64,000 bases of DNA from Lachancea kluyveri NRRL Y-12651 (taxonomy: Eukaryota > Ascomycota > Saccharomycetes > Saccharomycetales > Saccharomycetaceae): NCBI GenBank assembly GCA_000149225.2, contig CM000691.1, positions 496,001-560,000 of the forward strand, written 5' to 3'. The notes beneath the pieces are model-generated. The model saw only the letters and a list, made by a program, of their open reading frames with translations. It searched no databases and was not told where the DNA came from. Positions 15,075-25,231 of this stretch are shown here, piece after piece. A program made the position numbers and the translations under genes. The first letter of the stretch is position 1. Each line of letters opens with the position of its first letter.

Positions 15075-15219
15075 AACAAAAGAAAAAAAGAATAAAAAGG
15101 AACAAATAAACTTATAATACATAACCTTGTAAGCAGATTCCTATAATGACAGCACTAATGACTACCTTTTTAATTATAATTTTAAATTTTTTACTATTTT
15201 TTTTTTTTTTTTTTTGACT

Positions 15220-16350
15220 TTAATCTGGCAAGAAAGGTTCCCTTATATCGAATCTCTCAATTAGTTTTTTCCACGTAGGCATATCCATTTGAAAAATGAT
15301 GTGATTCTGATGGGCATCATTTCTTCGCTGTATTTCGATTTCTCTCAAACGTGGATCACTCGGTAGTCCTTCCTTTGGCCGTATAGCTGGAAACCCTTCT
15401 TCGTCTTCCTCTAAAACGAATTTGCCCTCTTTTATTAAAAAACTGGTATAAAAAAGGTTTTCTATGGATCTAGCAAACGAGTTTGGATTAATAACAAACT
15501 TGAAAAGGTTTATCTGCTTAGAGCCATTTTTCTTGACGAAAAGCTTGAAACACCTCTTGACTTGTTCTGGTGTAGTTTCAGCCTGGTCAGCATTCAAGGT
15601 CTCCTTAGTAATCTTTTCAGCAGTAGTGGCTGCACCAACAACTTCTCTTACTTTTCGCGTTATCGGAGCACGGGTTTTCTTTTCAACAGCAAGAGGACCT
15701 AACATGTGGTCAACAGTTGGAGGACATTTGCTCAAGTTTTGAAACAAGGCACCCATTCTGAACCAGTTGAATTGATGGAACTCATCATACTTAGAAAACT
15801 GTTGTAAGAAACTACGCTCCGTTTCCCTCTGTTTAAACGAATTACCACTTGCGTTATTCGTATCTTCTTCACTTTCAATGGCATGTTCGTTAAGGTTTTG
15901 AGGAATACGTTCTTCAAGTATCGAATTTGCACGAAAATAATCTTTTAACATGTATTTCTTGGCACCATTGATAACGTCTTCAACGTTCAGCATCTTTCTT
16001 GACTCATTCAACTTTAAGTTCCTGATGCTAATCTGCGCCAATTCGCTGATACTCAAAACGGCTCTAGAATCCTGTGCAAGTAATGAATTCCTGTTTGATT
16101 TCAACGAGCTAGTCTGCTGGAAAAGCCCATCCACCGCTCTTAGACGTTCCACTGCAACACTAATGTCACCTGTACGTGCCACTGCAACACGATCCTTATT
16201 AACTTCATTATCAAACTCCCGATAGCCTTGTAAAATTTGAAATTCTAAATCTTCAAAAGGCTGCGGCTCATCAACCTCTGTATTATTCCTCACTAACCTG
16301 GGCCTCTTAGAAATGTGCCCGCTTTCACCTTCCATTTCCCTCCTCGTCAT
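15220..16350 (-). CDS. NSE4: Nse4, kleisin subunit of the Smc5/6 complex
   Basis: A 376-residue protein matching Nse4/Qri2 (402 residues in S. cerevisiae), the kleisin that links the Smc5 and Smc6 heads and is essential for chromosome repair and segregation. The N-terminal helical region is at about residues 35-135, and the C-terminal winged-helix part contains KRCFKLFVKKNGSKQINLFK, NPNSFARSIENLFYTSFLI and FQMDMPTWKKLIERF, all typical of Nse4. The ATG at 16350 is the first of two close Met codons. The start lies about 150 bp from MLH1, which is transcribed the other way. Confidence 0.93.
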   Translation of the reverse strand: MTRREMEGESGHISKRPRLVRNNTEVDEPQPFEDLEFQILQGYREFDNEVNKDRVAVARTGDISVAVERLRAVDGLFQQTSSLKSNRNSLLAQDSRAVLSISELAQISIRNLKLNESRKMLNVEDVINGAKKYMLKDYFRANSILEERIPQNLNEHAIESEEDTNNASGNSFKQRETERSFLQQFSKYDEFHQFNWFRMGALFQNLSKCPPTVDHMLGPLAVEKKTRAPITRKVREVVGAATTAEKITKETLNADQAETTPEQVKRCFKLFVKKNGSKQINLFKFVINPNSFARSIENLFYTSFLIKEGKFVLEEDEEGFPAIRPKEGLPSDPRLREIEIQRRNDAHQNHIIFQMDMPTWKKLIERFDIREPFLPD

Positions 16351-16497
16351 GGTTTCTCAGTTTGTAGTAACTGGTTTTTGACTGAGAAACATGATTTCCG
16401 TTAGTATTTTTGACGTGTTTAAGACACGCGCGCCTTAACTCATTAAACAAAGATTGAAGTACCCATCTAGTAGTAAAAGAGCAAAGAGTGCTTCATA

Positions 16498-18744
16498 ATG
16501 GCTACACAACCATCGAGAATCAAAGTATGTGAATAATTAATTTTAAGGTTTAATGCCCCAATCTGTTTTGACTAACGGCTTTCTTAGCCTTTGGATCCCT
16601 CTGTGGTTAACAAAATTGCAGCAGGAGAAATTATAATTGCACCGGTGAATGCACTAAAGGAGTTAATGGAGAATTCTATAGATGCAGGTTCTACTACGAT
16701 TGATATCCTAATTAAAGAAGGTGGTATAAAAATGCTGCAGCTCACAGATAATGGCTCTGGGATCAACAAGGATGATCTACCAGTACTATGCGAGCGGTTT
16801 ACCACATCCAAATTGGCCACTTACGAAGACTTGAATAACATTCAAACTTATGGGTTCAGGGGCGAAGCTTTGGCCAGTATCTCTCATATTGCACGTCTTT
16901 CTGTGACTACAAAGACTAAGGATGACCCATGCGCTTGGAAAGTATCATACTCTGAGGGAAGAATGGTTAGCGAACCGAAGCCTGCTGCGGGTAAAGATGG
17001 GACAATTATTTTAGTCGAGGATTTATTCTACAACGTTCCTTCAAGACTAAGAGCTTTACGATCTGGCAGTGACGAATTTTCCAAAATTTTGGATGTTGTT
17101 GGAAGATACGCGGTTCATTCTGCGGGCGTTGGGTTCTCATGCAAGAAGTTCGGAGACTCACAATTCTCATTGACAATCAGACCTCAGTCCTCTACACAAG
17201 AAAGAATCAGATCAGTATTTAGTGGCTCAGTAGCTACTAACTTAATAGAGTTTGAGGTGCCGGGAATAGAAGAGTATGGCGTGACAGAGGTTCGTGGCCA
17301 GATAAGTAACCTAAACTTTAATAACAAGAAGAGCATTCCAGCCGTATTTTTTATCAATAACCGGTTAGTATCATGTGATCCGTTGAGAAGATCTCTAAAT
17401 CAGATTTACTCCACCTACTTACCCAAAGGCAACAGACCTTTTATTTATTTGAGTTTATTACTCAAACCCGAGCTGGTTGATGTCAATGTCCATCCAACGA
17501 AAAGGGAAGTAAGATTTTTACATGAAGACGAAATTATAGAGACGATCGCCAATAAGCTCCATGAGGAACTTTCAAAAATTGATACATCTCGTGCATTTAA
17601 GACCGCTTCGATCTTAACACGTAAGCCAGTCGAGATTACCGAGACGTTAGGCAATAACCACTCACAACGAATCAATGAACAGCCAACGGGTTTAGGCTTA
17701 AACAGAACCAAAAAATCAGAAAACAAACTAGTCCGTATTGATTCGGCTCAGACAAAAATCACTAGTTTTTTGAGATCTGGTTCCGACGAATCCAATATGC
17801 CTTCATCTGCACTACCAGATTCGAAGAAGAGATCAAGAGACGAATCTTTCATCAACCAGAACATTGCAGATGATGATATCTCTTCTCTTCAAAGTACCTC
17901 AATCCCTCATGAAATGTCTTCCAGGAAGAATACGTACAAAATGGTTCCCAAAGAAAGAACCAAAGTCAATTTAACAAGCATCAAGACGTTGAGAAAGCAA
18001 GTAGATGAATCTATGCATAATGAACTAACTAATGTCTTTGCCAATATGACCTATATAGGTGTTGTGGATGAAACTCGGAGATTAGCGTCGATGCAATACG
18101 ATTTAAAACTTTTCATAGTAGATTATGCTGCATTATGCAACGAGTTGTTTTATCAAATTGGTTTAACAGATTTTGCAAACTTTGGCAAGGTTTACTTAAA
18201 AGACAAATGCAACGGTGAAGAGGGTGTAAGCATATCCCAGTTATTATCCAGAATTGATAGCATATCGCAGGACAAAGTTAAAGAGGTAGTAGAGAAACTG
18301 TGGGAAATGAGAGAAATGCTTGAGGAGTATTTTTCGATCGAATTGGAATGTGAAAGTGAAGATATACTAAACGCAAAAATAAAGTGTGTTCCACTTTTGT
18401 TGAAAGATTACATGCCACCTTTAATGAAACTTCCTTTTTTCATATATAGATTGGGAACCAAAGTTGATTGGTCTGACGAAATGGGTTGTCTTGGCGGTAT
18501 TTTAAAACAGATTGCATTATTCTACATCCCCGAGGTCATTGAGAAAGTAGATCCAGAGGATACATTAGTTCCAGAGGATGTCAGAAGCAGCTATATTGCA
18601 AAATCGGAACAAATATCATCTATTTTGGAACATGTAGTTTTTCCTAGTATTAAGAGAAGATTACTTGCACCAAGAAGCCTGCTAAAAGATGTCGTCGAGG
18701 TAGCTGATTTGCCAGGCTTATACAAAGTTTTCGAGAGATGCTGA
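16498..18744 (+). CDS. MLH1: MutL homologue Mlh1, mismatch repair, with a 63-nt intron
   Basis: Exon 1 is 16498-16524 (MATQPSRIK) and exon 2 is 16588-18744, giving 727 residues. Mlh1 pairs with Pms1 or Mlh3 in mismatch repair and meiotic crossing-over. Without splicing the protein would lack its start: exon 2 opens with PLDPSVVNKIAAGEI, and the joined product RIK-PLD matches S. cerevisiae RIKALD. GHKL ATPase motifs ENSIDAG, DNGSGI and GFRGEAL are present, as is NVHPTKREVRF. The protein ends in FERC, the conserved Mlh1 C-terminus. To my knowledge S. cerevisiae MLH1 has no intron. It occupies the YMR167W place between MME1 and CEP3, with QRI7 and NSE4 interposed. Confidence 0.95.
16525..16587 (+). 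other. Spliceosomal intron in MLH1
   Basis: Sixty-three nucleotides with donor GTATGT, branch site GACTAAC at 16570-16576 and acceptor CTTAG. Removing it restores the conserved N-terminus in frame. The branch-to-acceptor distance is short (about 12 nt). Confidence 0.9.
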
Positions 18745-18758
18745 ATCTTACTTGGTGT

Positions 18759-20570
18759 TCAATTGTAATTTAGAATCCTTAAAATGTCAAATTGTTGCTC
18801 AAAATCATTCACGATTTGCCTGAACTGAGCATTGTCAGTTTTGTCTTCCTTGGACAAGTCTATAGGTAGAACGGGGCCAAAATTCGCGATAACTGCAGGA
18901 ATCCTGCGGCATTGCTGTGATAAGATTTCAATGTCATTTAGTAACACCCTGATTACTGGATGTTTCAATGAATTGTCATCGTCAATAACATGAACAGACT
19001 GCCACAATGCTTTCAATTTTTTTAGTCTTTGGATTATAAGAGTGGCTGTCTGTAAAGATGGATCCAGCATGGTAGATAAGTTATTTAACAACTCTTCCAA
19101 ATCGATTGTCAGCTGTTCATTTTCGGCGGATTTATTAAAAATGTAATAGTAGCTATGAAATCCAGCAATATGTGCAATTGTTGCTAGTACAAATGGGTAC
19201 TTGTTAAATGATGCGTTGCCCTCTTTTATATTTTTTAATACCAGTGCAATTAGTAATTTAGTATAGTGAGCTACCTTAGGAAATCCGTTCGAGAAATTGT
19301 AATGAATGAGCGTAAGCTTATTCAGCTTCCAACAAGTAGCATTTATCAGCATTACCACGAGAAACTTCTCCAGTCTCGAGTTAGTTGACTCAAGTTCTTC
19401 CAAGTTATCTGACTTGTGAGAAAATATTTCCAATTGTCTTTGCACCGCGTCCAGTGTTTTTAATGGAGGCTTCGCGTTTTTAACATCATACTGGCTTAGG
19501 TCCCTATCTAAAGAAGTGATCTTCCAGAACAAAAGTTCGTAAGTATCTTCACTTTGATAAACATCGACGTTCGGCCTATCTTCTAAGTATGCTGCATGAA
19601 TCAACAGGGAAGAGTTCTCTTGGTGTAGGGAAATGGGTTTGTTTGGCCCAGATTGCAGATAGTCACATACACACAGCCTATACCACAACTTTTCACTTAT
19701 TAATTTTGTTAATCTTAAGCTCGTAGAATCATTCACTAGCGGTCGGAAGTTGTCTATTTGTAGAAATTTGGAGACATGTAAACAATGATGCAACAAGCTG
19801 TTAGAAAGTGATTTTCTCAACTGCGGGAACGACGTATTTGACAAAATTAAATAAACCTGAACAACCCTAACATCTGGATGTGCCATGAAGTCTGCATTCT
19901 TCAGTTGGTGGATTGCTACCTTCAAAAACCCTTTATACAGATCGAATTGCAAGTCCTCAGTCCAGCTATCGTCTTTTTCTTCGTGAAACCATTGATAAAC
20001 AGGTTTTGCGGGAAGAATAGATGAAATTTCATCCAATTCCATGTAATAGAGAGCCATTGTAAACACAGACCATATTACAGCAGACCAGTAGTGGTCGTCA
20101 TTGGTAATTGTCGTTTCAAGAGAATTCTTCCGACTCCAGTATTCTTCCAGTTTCAAATACAGTTCCCCGATATCGCCAATGCAACCAAAGTACAATCCAC
20201 CGAGCTTTTCCATAGAGTAGTCTAGTACCTTGAAACTTATCTCCATAGTTAAGTATTCCATCCAGTAATCAACTTCGTCCGAATCCGTGCGTAAGTCAAG
20301 TATCTGAGAAGTTTCGAGCTTCTCATTTTTGAAGACACCCATAGTAATAATCCAATGATCGTATTCTTGCCATAACTTAAGTAGTTCGGGGTTACAGTCT
20401 GCTGCTATTCTAGACACCTTTACTCTGGAATTGTGAAGGTTGGTACATTCTTCCTCCTGTCCTCTTTTAACACAGTTTGAGCATGGAACTAGCCTGTCAC
20501 ATTTAACTTTTCTCTTCGTGCATATACTACATGGACGCTCCGACTTTACAGGTGCCGTACGAGAGATCAT
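18759..20570 (-). CDS. CEP3: Cep3, Zn2Cys6 subunit of the centromere-binding CBF3 complex
   Basis: A 603-residue protein (608 in S. cerevisiae) that binds CDEIII of point centromeres as part of CBF3. The Zn2Cys6 cluster is at the N-terminus, with cysteines at 14, 17, 24, 30, 33 and 42 (CSICTKRKVKCDR). The rest is the long helical domain found in fungal cluster proteins. It lacks an obvious activation domain. Length and position next to MLH1 (YMR167W-YMR168C) support Cep3 over other cluster proteins. Its stop is only 14 bp from the MLH1 stop, so the two genes converge tightly. Its presence implies point centromeres in this organism. Confidence 0.93.
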   Translation of the reverse strand: MISRTAPVKSERPCSICTKRKVKCDRLVPCSNCVKRGQEEECTNLHNSRVKVSRIAADCNPELLKLWQEYDHWIITMGVFKNEKLETSQILDLRTDSDEVDYWMEYLTMEISFKVLDYSMEKLGGLYFGCIGDIGELYLKLEEYWSRKNSLETTITNDDHYWSAVIWSVFTMALYYMELDEISSILPAKPVYQWFHEEKDDSWTEDLQFDLYKGFLKVAIHQLKNADFMAHPDVRVVQVYLILSNTSFPQLRKSLSNSLLHHCLHVSKFLQIDNFRPLVNDSTSLRLTKLISEKLWYRLCVCDYLQSGPNKPISLHQENSSLLIHAAYLEDRPNVDVYQSEDTYELLFWKITSLDRDLSQYDVKNAKPPLKTLDAVQRQLEIFSHKSDNLEELESTNSRLEKFLVVMLINATCWKLNKLTLIHYNFSNGFPKVAHYTKLLIALVLKNIKEGNASFNKYPFVLATIAHIAGFHSYYYIFNKSAENEQLTIDLEELLNNLSTMLDPSLQTATLIIQRLKKLKALWQSVHVIDDDNSLKHPVIRVLLNDIEILSQQCRRIPAVIANFGPVLPIDLSKEDKTDNAQFRQIVNDFEQQFDILRILNYN

Positions 20571-20792
20571 GAGAGTATCTTTTCTCTGTTTTTGACTACA
20601 ATTGATGCATTCGATAACGTGATCTGTACCTTTAAGATTCTCACCATTCTGATGCCGTCGATTATTCTGTGTCTGGGTGTCACATAATTGACGGTCGATT
20701 AAAGGCTAAAAGATGGCCATCTCCACCGACCTTCCTAGTCTAAAAAAAAGGGTAACATGTTTTCATAATACGAATATAGAGGGCTCTATGTA

Positions 20793-22301
20793 CTAAAATT
20801 TGGATAAAGGAGAAATGTTCATATGAACTGCTTTGGTTTGCAAGTAAGCGTCCATCCCACTTTCGCCCAATTCGCGACCAATACCGCTCATCTTAAAGCC
20901 TCCAAAAGGAACACTAACTTCCTCATCGTTGGAGGAGTTGACCCAGACAGTACCGGAATTAACGTCTCGAGCAAACCTGTGAGCGGTACGTATATCCTCG
21001 GTAAAAACGGCAGAAGCTAACCCGTATGAGGTATCGTTGGCTAACTTGACAGCTTCATCGTAATCGCTAAACTTGGAAATGACTGCTACTGGGCCAAAGA
21101 TCTCCTCACGCGATAGCTTGGAGTCCTGGGGAACGTCCAGAAAAACAGTTGGAGGAATGAAATAGCCACGGTCATTTGGTGTACCAAATTCTTTGACCTC
21201 CAAGCCTTCTGCAGATTTACCATGCTCTATGTACTTTTGGATGCGGTCGTATTGGACTTTAGAAATGACAGGGCCAACGGTACAGCCTTCGTCGAAGGGA
21301 TCGTAGGCATCGCCAAACTTCCATTCCTTACGGGCGACCTCGCTAAATTTTGCCAGGAATTTGTCGTAAATAGATTCATGGACATAAATACGGGAATTTG
21401 CGGTACAGTTTTGGCCGGAGTTGTAAAAGATACCTCCGCTTGTCCACTTGACTGCCTCGTTCAAATCAGCATCAGGGAAAACCATAGCAGGAGATTTACC
21501 ACCGCATTCCAGTGTGACAGCTTTTAAGTTCGACAAAGCGGCCATTGACATGATCTTTTGGCCAACGGCTGTACTACCGGTGAAGGCAATTTTGTCAACA
21601 TCAGGGTGGCTAGCCATTCTAGAGCCAGCAACAGCACCATGGCCCGGAACAACATTCAACACACCGGGAGGAAAACCGGCCTTCTTAAACAGCTGTGCCA
21701 GATACAGTAAAGACAAAGACGTATTTTCTGCGGGCTTGATGACAATGCAGTTACCAGCTGCCAAACAGCCTTGAATTTTCCAACTGGCCATAGCCAACGG
21801 ATAGTTCCATGGAATCACCTGTGCAACAACGCCGTATGGAGACTTCAAGGTATAGGCGTACTTGTCATGGTTGATAGGGATGATTTGGCCCTTGCCGAAT
21901 TTGTCAGCACCACCAGCAAAATAGCGGGTCAACTGGATGATCTGTTCCATATCACCCATTGAGTTTGTCAGATAGGGCTTCCCAGAATCCAAGGATTCAA
22001 TTGCAGCCAAAACGTGTTTCTCTTCCTCAATCAGTTGTCCCAACTTTGCCAGCAAAACTCCACGTTCCTCGGGAGACGTTTTTTTCCAGGTATTTTCGTA
22101 GCTCTTACGTGCAGCGGCAACAGCAGCATCGATGTCCTTTTCGGTAGCAGCATAGAAAGAAGTGATGGTCTCGCCAGTAGACGGGTTCACAGTTTCTATT
22201 TTCCCATTATCAGAGGACGGCACAAAGTCATTGTCAATGAACAAGCCTAATGGCTGGGAATAAGTAATGTTAACTTGTGAAATAGTGATTTCCTGAAACA
22301 T
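20793..22301 (-). CDS. Cytosolic aldehyde dehydrogenase, ALD2/ALD3 type
   Basis: A 502-residue NAD(P)-dependent aldehyde dehydrogenase, close to S. cerevisiae Ald2/Ald3, cytosolic stress-induced enzymes; Ald2/3 also convert 3-aminopropanal to beta-alanine for pantothenate. Seen are QPLGLFIDNDF, NYPLAMASWKIQGCLAAGN, TLECGGKSPA with the general-base Glu, and the nucleophile Cys299 in SGQNCTANS. The end QTKAVHMNI matches Ald3. I chose the ATG at 22301 because it aligns with the family N-terminus; the frame continues upstream without an ATG. It sits after CEP3 like YMR169C/YMR170C. S. cerevisiae has a tandem pair here, so this is probably the pre-duplication single gene. Confidence 0.94.
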   Translation of the reverse strand: MFQEITISQVNITYSQPLGLFIDNDFVPSSDNGKIETVNPSTGETITSFYAATEKDIDAAVAAARKSYENTWKKTSPEERGVLLAKLGQLIEEEKHVLAAIESLDSGKPYLTNSMGDMEQIIQLTRYFAGGADKFGKGQIIPINHDKYAYTLKSPYGVVAQVIPWNYPLAMASWKIQGCLAAGNCIVIKPAENTSLSLLYLAQLFKKAGFPPGVLNVVPGHGAVAGSRMASHPDVDKIAFTGSTAVGQKIMSMAALSNLKAVTLECGGKSPAMVFPDADLNEAVKWTSGGIFYNSGQNCTANSRIYVHESIYDKFLAKFSEVARKEWKFGDAYDPFDEGCTVGPVISKVQYDRIQKYIEHGKSAEGLEVKEFGTPNDRGYFIPPTVFLDVPQDSKLSREEIFGPVAVISKFSDYDEAVKLANDTSYGLASAVFTEDIRTAHRFARDVNSGTVWVNSSNDEEVSVPFGGFKMSGIGRELGESGMDAYLQTKAVHMNISPLSKF

Positions 22302-22453
22302 AGTATCCAATTTCGATCTCCAATATGAATATTGCAACTTTCACTTGCTTGGAATAGTTGTGATGAGTAGACTTGAAAGCTTTTCCCCTATTCTCTCTGC
22401 TCTTTTTTGTATGCAACAACATACTATACACTGCGGGTTACCCTATACGCATT

Positions 22454-22467
22454 TCCCAATGAGGCAA
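22454..22467 (+). promoter_or_regulatory. 14-bp repeat, copy 1 (Hap-like CCAAT site)
   Basis: TCCCAATGAGGCAA, found again exactly 600 bp to the right. Its complement contains TCATTGG, which fits the TNATTGG core of Hap2/3/4/5. This copy lies about 153 bp before the leftward ALD start. Confidence 0.5.
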
Positions 22468-23053
22468 GTAATTGCGCTCACGTACAGAAGTATATGGAAT
22501 GGCCGATAAGATAAGACAATGGCATACGGCTATGCGCTGGACAAGCAATCTGTGAGGTCTGAAGAAAGACCGGTTATGGCTGTATCCTATACGTAGAGAG
22601 GCAACGGTAACGGCAGATAGGACTTGATCGAGGATGTGGCGATAGTTTAAGACTCGGTGTTCAATTCACGTTCCTCACATCCTGAACGTGTAAACAGAAT
22701 GCCAAAAATGGCCCGAGCGTTGCACGATCATCGCTGCAAGGATCGAGCTAAAGACACAGCAGTCCCTTGAACGAGCCTTACCAGATACCTGGGTTGCAAC
22801 GATTTGCGAGCCCAGTGTATGTGAGTCAGACGGACCCCACAGCATACGTAACCGACAACCCGCAAACTCATCACTTCTCAGTAAAGAGATGCAAAAGATC
22901 ACACAAAAGCAACAGGGTCAATCGGCTACACGTAGACCAGGACCCCATCCCATTGACTATCACAGGCAGTAACGCTCTAGAACAGAAGCCACCCTCCATC
23001 ACCACACACGACTGCCGTCGCCTAGCGAAAAGAACGGATTCCGCGGTTTAGAG

Positions 23054-23067
23054 TCCCAATGAGGCAA
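23054..23067 (+). promoter_or_regulatory. 14-bp repeat, copy 2 (Hap-like CCAAT site)
   Basis: The second exact copy of TCCCAATGAGGCAA, same orientation, about 200 bp before the rightward ALD start. Confidence 0.5.
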
Positions 23068-23167
23068 TAGTTTCCTTTTCCACTTTCGCTATTTTGCGCT
23101 TAGATAACTGTTCCACAGATAGTGGACCACGCCCAGGATAAATTCTCAACTGCCAGTGAAGTGGCAT

Positions 23168-23175
23168 TATAAATA
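23168..23175 (+). promoter_or_regulatory. TATA box of the rightward ALD gene
   Basis: TATAAATA lies 91 bp before the ATG at 23266, a normal distance for an inducible yeast promoter. Confidence 0.65.
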
Positions 23176-23265
23176 GGAGTCTGTCGTCTCTACCTTTTGC
23201 CAGAAACTTTCCTGTTTCAATTCAAGATCAAATAAAAAGTAAGCCAATCTCACATTCAAACCTCA

Positions 23266-24780
23266 ATGTCTTTGTTCCAAGATATCCAACTGCCATCTGG
23301 TATCACTTATTCTCAACCTCTAGGTTTGTTCATCAACAACGAGTATGTCGCATCTTCTTGCGACGATAAAATCGTCTCTTTTAACCCTGCCACTGGCAAA
23401 GAAATCACATCTGTTCAGGCTGCCCACCCAGTAAAGGACGTCGACATCGCTGTCAAAGCAGCACGCGAGGCGTTCCCTGTGTGGAAGAACACTCCTGCAA
23501 CGGAAAAGAGAGATCTGTTCTACAAGTTGGCCACTTTGATCGAAGAAAATCTCGAATTGCTGGCTCAAATAGAGTCGTTGGACACTGGTAAGCCAGTGGA
23601 GCAAAACGCCAAGTACGATATGCTAGAAATCGTGGAGGTTTTGAAATATTATGCTGGCTGGATCGACAAGTCTACTGGCCAAACGTTCGTTCCTGGCCCT
23701 AACAAGCTGTGCTATACAATCCATCAACCGTTAGGTGTCGTTGGCTGTATCATTCCGTTTAACTATCCACTGGCCATGATGTCTTGGAAATGGACTGCTA
23801 TTGCCACCGGCAACACCACCGTTTTCAAGAGTGCAGAACAAACTCCGTTGACCATTTTGTATTTTGCAGGTCTAGTTAAAAAGGCTGGTTTCCCGCCAGG
23901 TGTGTTCAACGTGCTGTCCGGTAGTGGTGCTACCGTAGGCGACTCTGTCGTTAAGCATCTCGGTATCGACAAAATCGCCTTTACTGGTAGCACAGCTGTT
24001 GGCCAAGTCATTCAAAAATCGGCTGCCGTCAACTTAAAGCCTCTGACTTTGGAATGTGGTGGTAAGTCTCCAATAGTAGTGTTCGACGATGCCGATTTCG
24101 ACCAAGCCGTCAAATGGACTGCTTGGGGTATCTTCAACAACATGGGCCAGATCTGCTCAGGTACTTCTAGATGCTTTGTCCAAGAGTCCATCTATGAAAA
24201 GTTTGTCGAAAAGCTGGCCGAACATGTCCAGGAAACCTACATCGTCGGCTCTCCATCGGATTCTAAAGTGCTAGTCGGACCACAAGTCTCCAAGAAACAA
24301 CAGGAACGTGTTCAATCTTACATCAAGACTGGTATCGAGGAAGGTTGCAGAGTGGCTACAGGCGGTGAAGGTTTGCCCGATGTCATTGCACAATCTGAAG
24401 AATTTAAAGAAGGTTACTACGTCAAACCCACCATTTTGGCAGACGTCAAGCCATCTTACAAAGTTGCCCGTGAAGAGATTTTCGGTCCTGTGATCGTTGT
24501 TGGCAAGTTTTCCGCTTACGATGAAGCCTTGTCTATTGCTAACGACAGTGAATACGGTTTGGGATCCGCCATTTTCACCAAGGATATCGAAAGGGCTCAC
24601 AAGTTTGCTGCTGAAGTTGAATCTGGTATGTGCTGGATCAATTCCTCCAACGATGTCGACATAGCCATTCCATTTGGCGGTGTGAAGATGAGTGGTTATG
24701 GCCGTGAGTTGGGTGAATATGGGCTGGCCAATTTCACCAACGTCAAGGCAGTTCACGTTAATTTGGGTCACAAGCTTTAG
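23266..24780 (+). CDS. Second aldehyde dehydrogenase, diverged, transcribed away from the first
   Basis: A 504-residue aldehyde dehydrogenase with no organellar presequence, so probably cytosolic. Motifs include YSQPLGLFINNEYV, IPFNYPLAMMSWK, TLECGGKSPIV and the nucleophile Cys297 in MGQICSGTS. It shares the N-terminal motif with the neighbouring ALD2/3-type gene but is clearly different over the body (for example AAREAFPVWKNTPATEKRD). It is not a close match to Ald6 or to the mitochondrial Ald4/5. It has no counterpart at this place in S. cerevisiae, where the ALD2-ALD3 pair is tandem on one strand. It may be an old duplicate or an acquired copy. Codon use looks biased, suggesting good expression. 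Substrate unknown. Confidence 0.93.
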   Translation: MSLFQDIQLPSGITYSQPLGLFINNEYVASSCDDKIVSFNPATGKEITSVQAAHPVKDVDIAVKAAREAFPVWKNTPATEKRDLFYKLATLIEENLELLAQIESLDTGKPVEQNAKYDMLEIVEVLKYYAGWIDKSTGQTFVPGPNKLCYTIHQPLGVVGCIIPFNYPLAMMSWKWTAIATGNTTVFKSAEQTPLTILYFAGLVKKAGFPPGVFNVLSGSGATVGDSVVKHLGIDKIAFTGSTAVGQVIQKSAAVNLKPLTLECGGKSPIVVFDDADFDQAVKWTAWGIFNNMGQICSGTSRCFVQESIYEKFVEKLAEHVQETYIVGSPSDSKVLVGPQVSKKQQERVQSYIKTGIEEGCRVATGGEGLPDVIAQSEEFKEGYYVKPTILADVKPSYKVAREEIFGPVIVVGKFSAYDEALSIANDSEYGLGSAIFTKDIERAHKFAAEVESGMCWINSSNDVDIAIPFGGVKMSGYGRELGEYGLANFTNVKAVHVNLGHKL

Positions 24781-25231
24781 TTGATCGAACAAGGGCTCTT
24801 AAAAAAAAGTTTGTATATTGTAAATATGTACTTTAGGTGAAGAAAAAAAACACACAAACTTGTAATCGTTGCAATAACCTGACATTCAACTACGTGTTTG
24901 AAGCCAGACAAGTCTTAACTGGCACCAATACGCACGCTTCTTGTATACAATCATCTTGAACGAGGAGTTTGATCCCTGTTCAAAATTTTCTCCCACAAAA
25001 TGCTGGTCCCTTGCTTTCTATCGAATAGTTCCCCTGCATAAACTGTTAAAGGCATTTTGACACCCAAAGATTAGGCAGTAAACTCGAATCAGGTCAACAC
25101 GCATACATTCATTTACGTGGAACAAACCAAAATCGCCTCTTTTCAGTTTCTTCTTTACGTTTTTTAGGCTTCCTTTCTCCACCAAATTGGCAGTACATAC
25201 ACCAATACGATTCACGAAAACGGGAAAAGCC
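24781..25231. other. PHO2 promoter region
   Basis: A 451-base gap between the ALD stop and the PHO2 ATG. It contains an A-rich run at 24843-24850. No gene or RNA is recognised. The PHO2 frame is open back to 25187 but has no ATG before 25232. Confidence 0.45.

Larger units (their letters stand above)
22302..23265. promoter_or_regulatory. Divergent promoter of the two ALD genes
   Basis: This 964-base region separates two oppositely transcribed aldehyde dehydrogenase genes. It holds an exact 14-bp direct repeat near each end, a stress-element core CCCCT at 22385-22389 and a TATA box for the rightward gene. Two opposing small frames inside (about 22675-22902 and 22767-23051) match nothing I know and are not called. 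Confidence 0.6.

Noticed and set aside
22675-23051. Two opposing small frames in the ALD divergent promoter
   Set aside because: They overlap each other, match nothing known and lie in a region with promoter elements.
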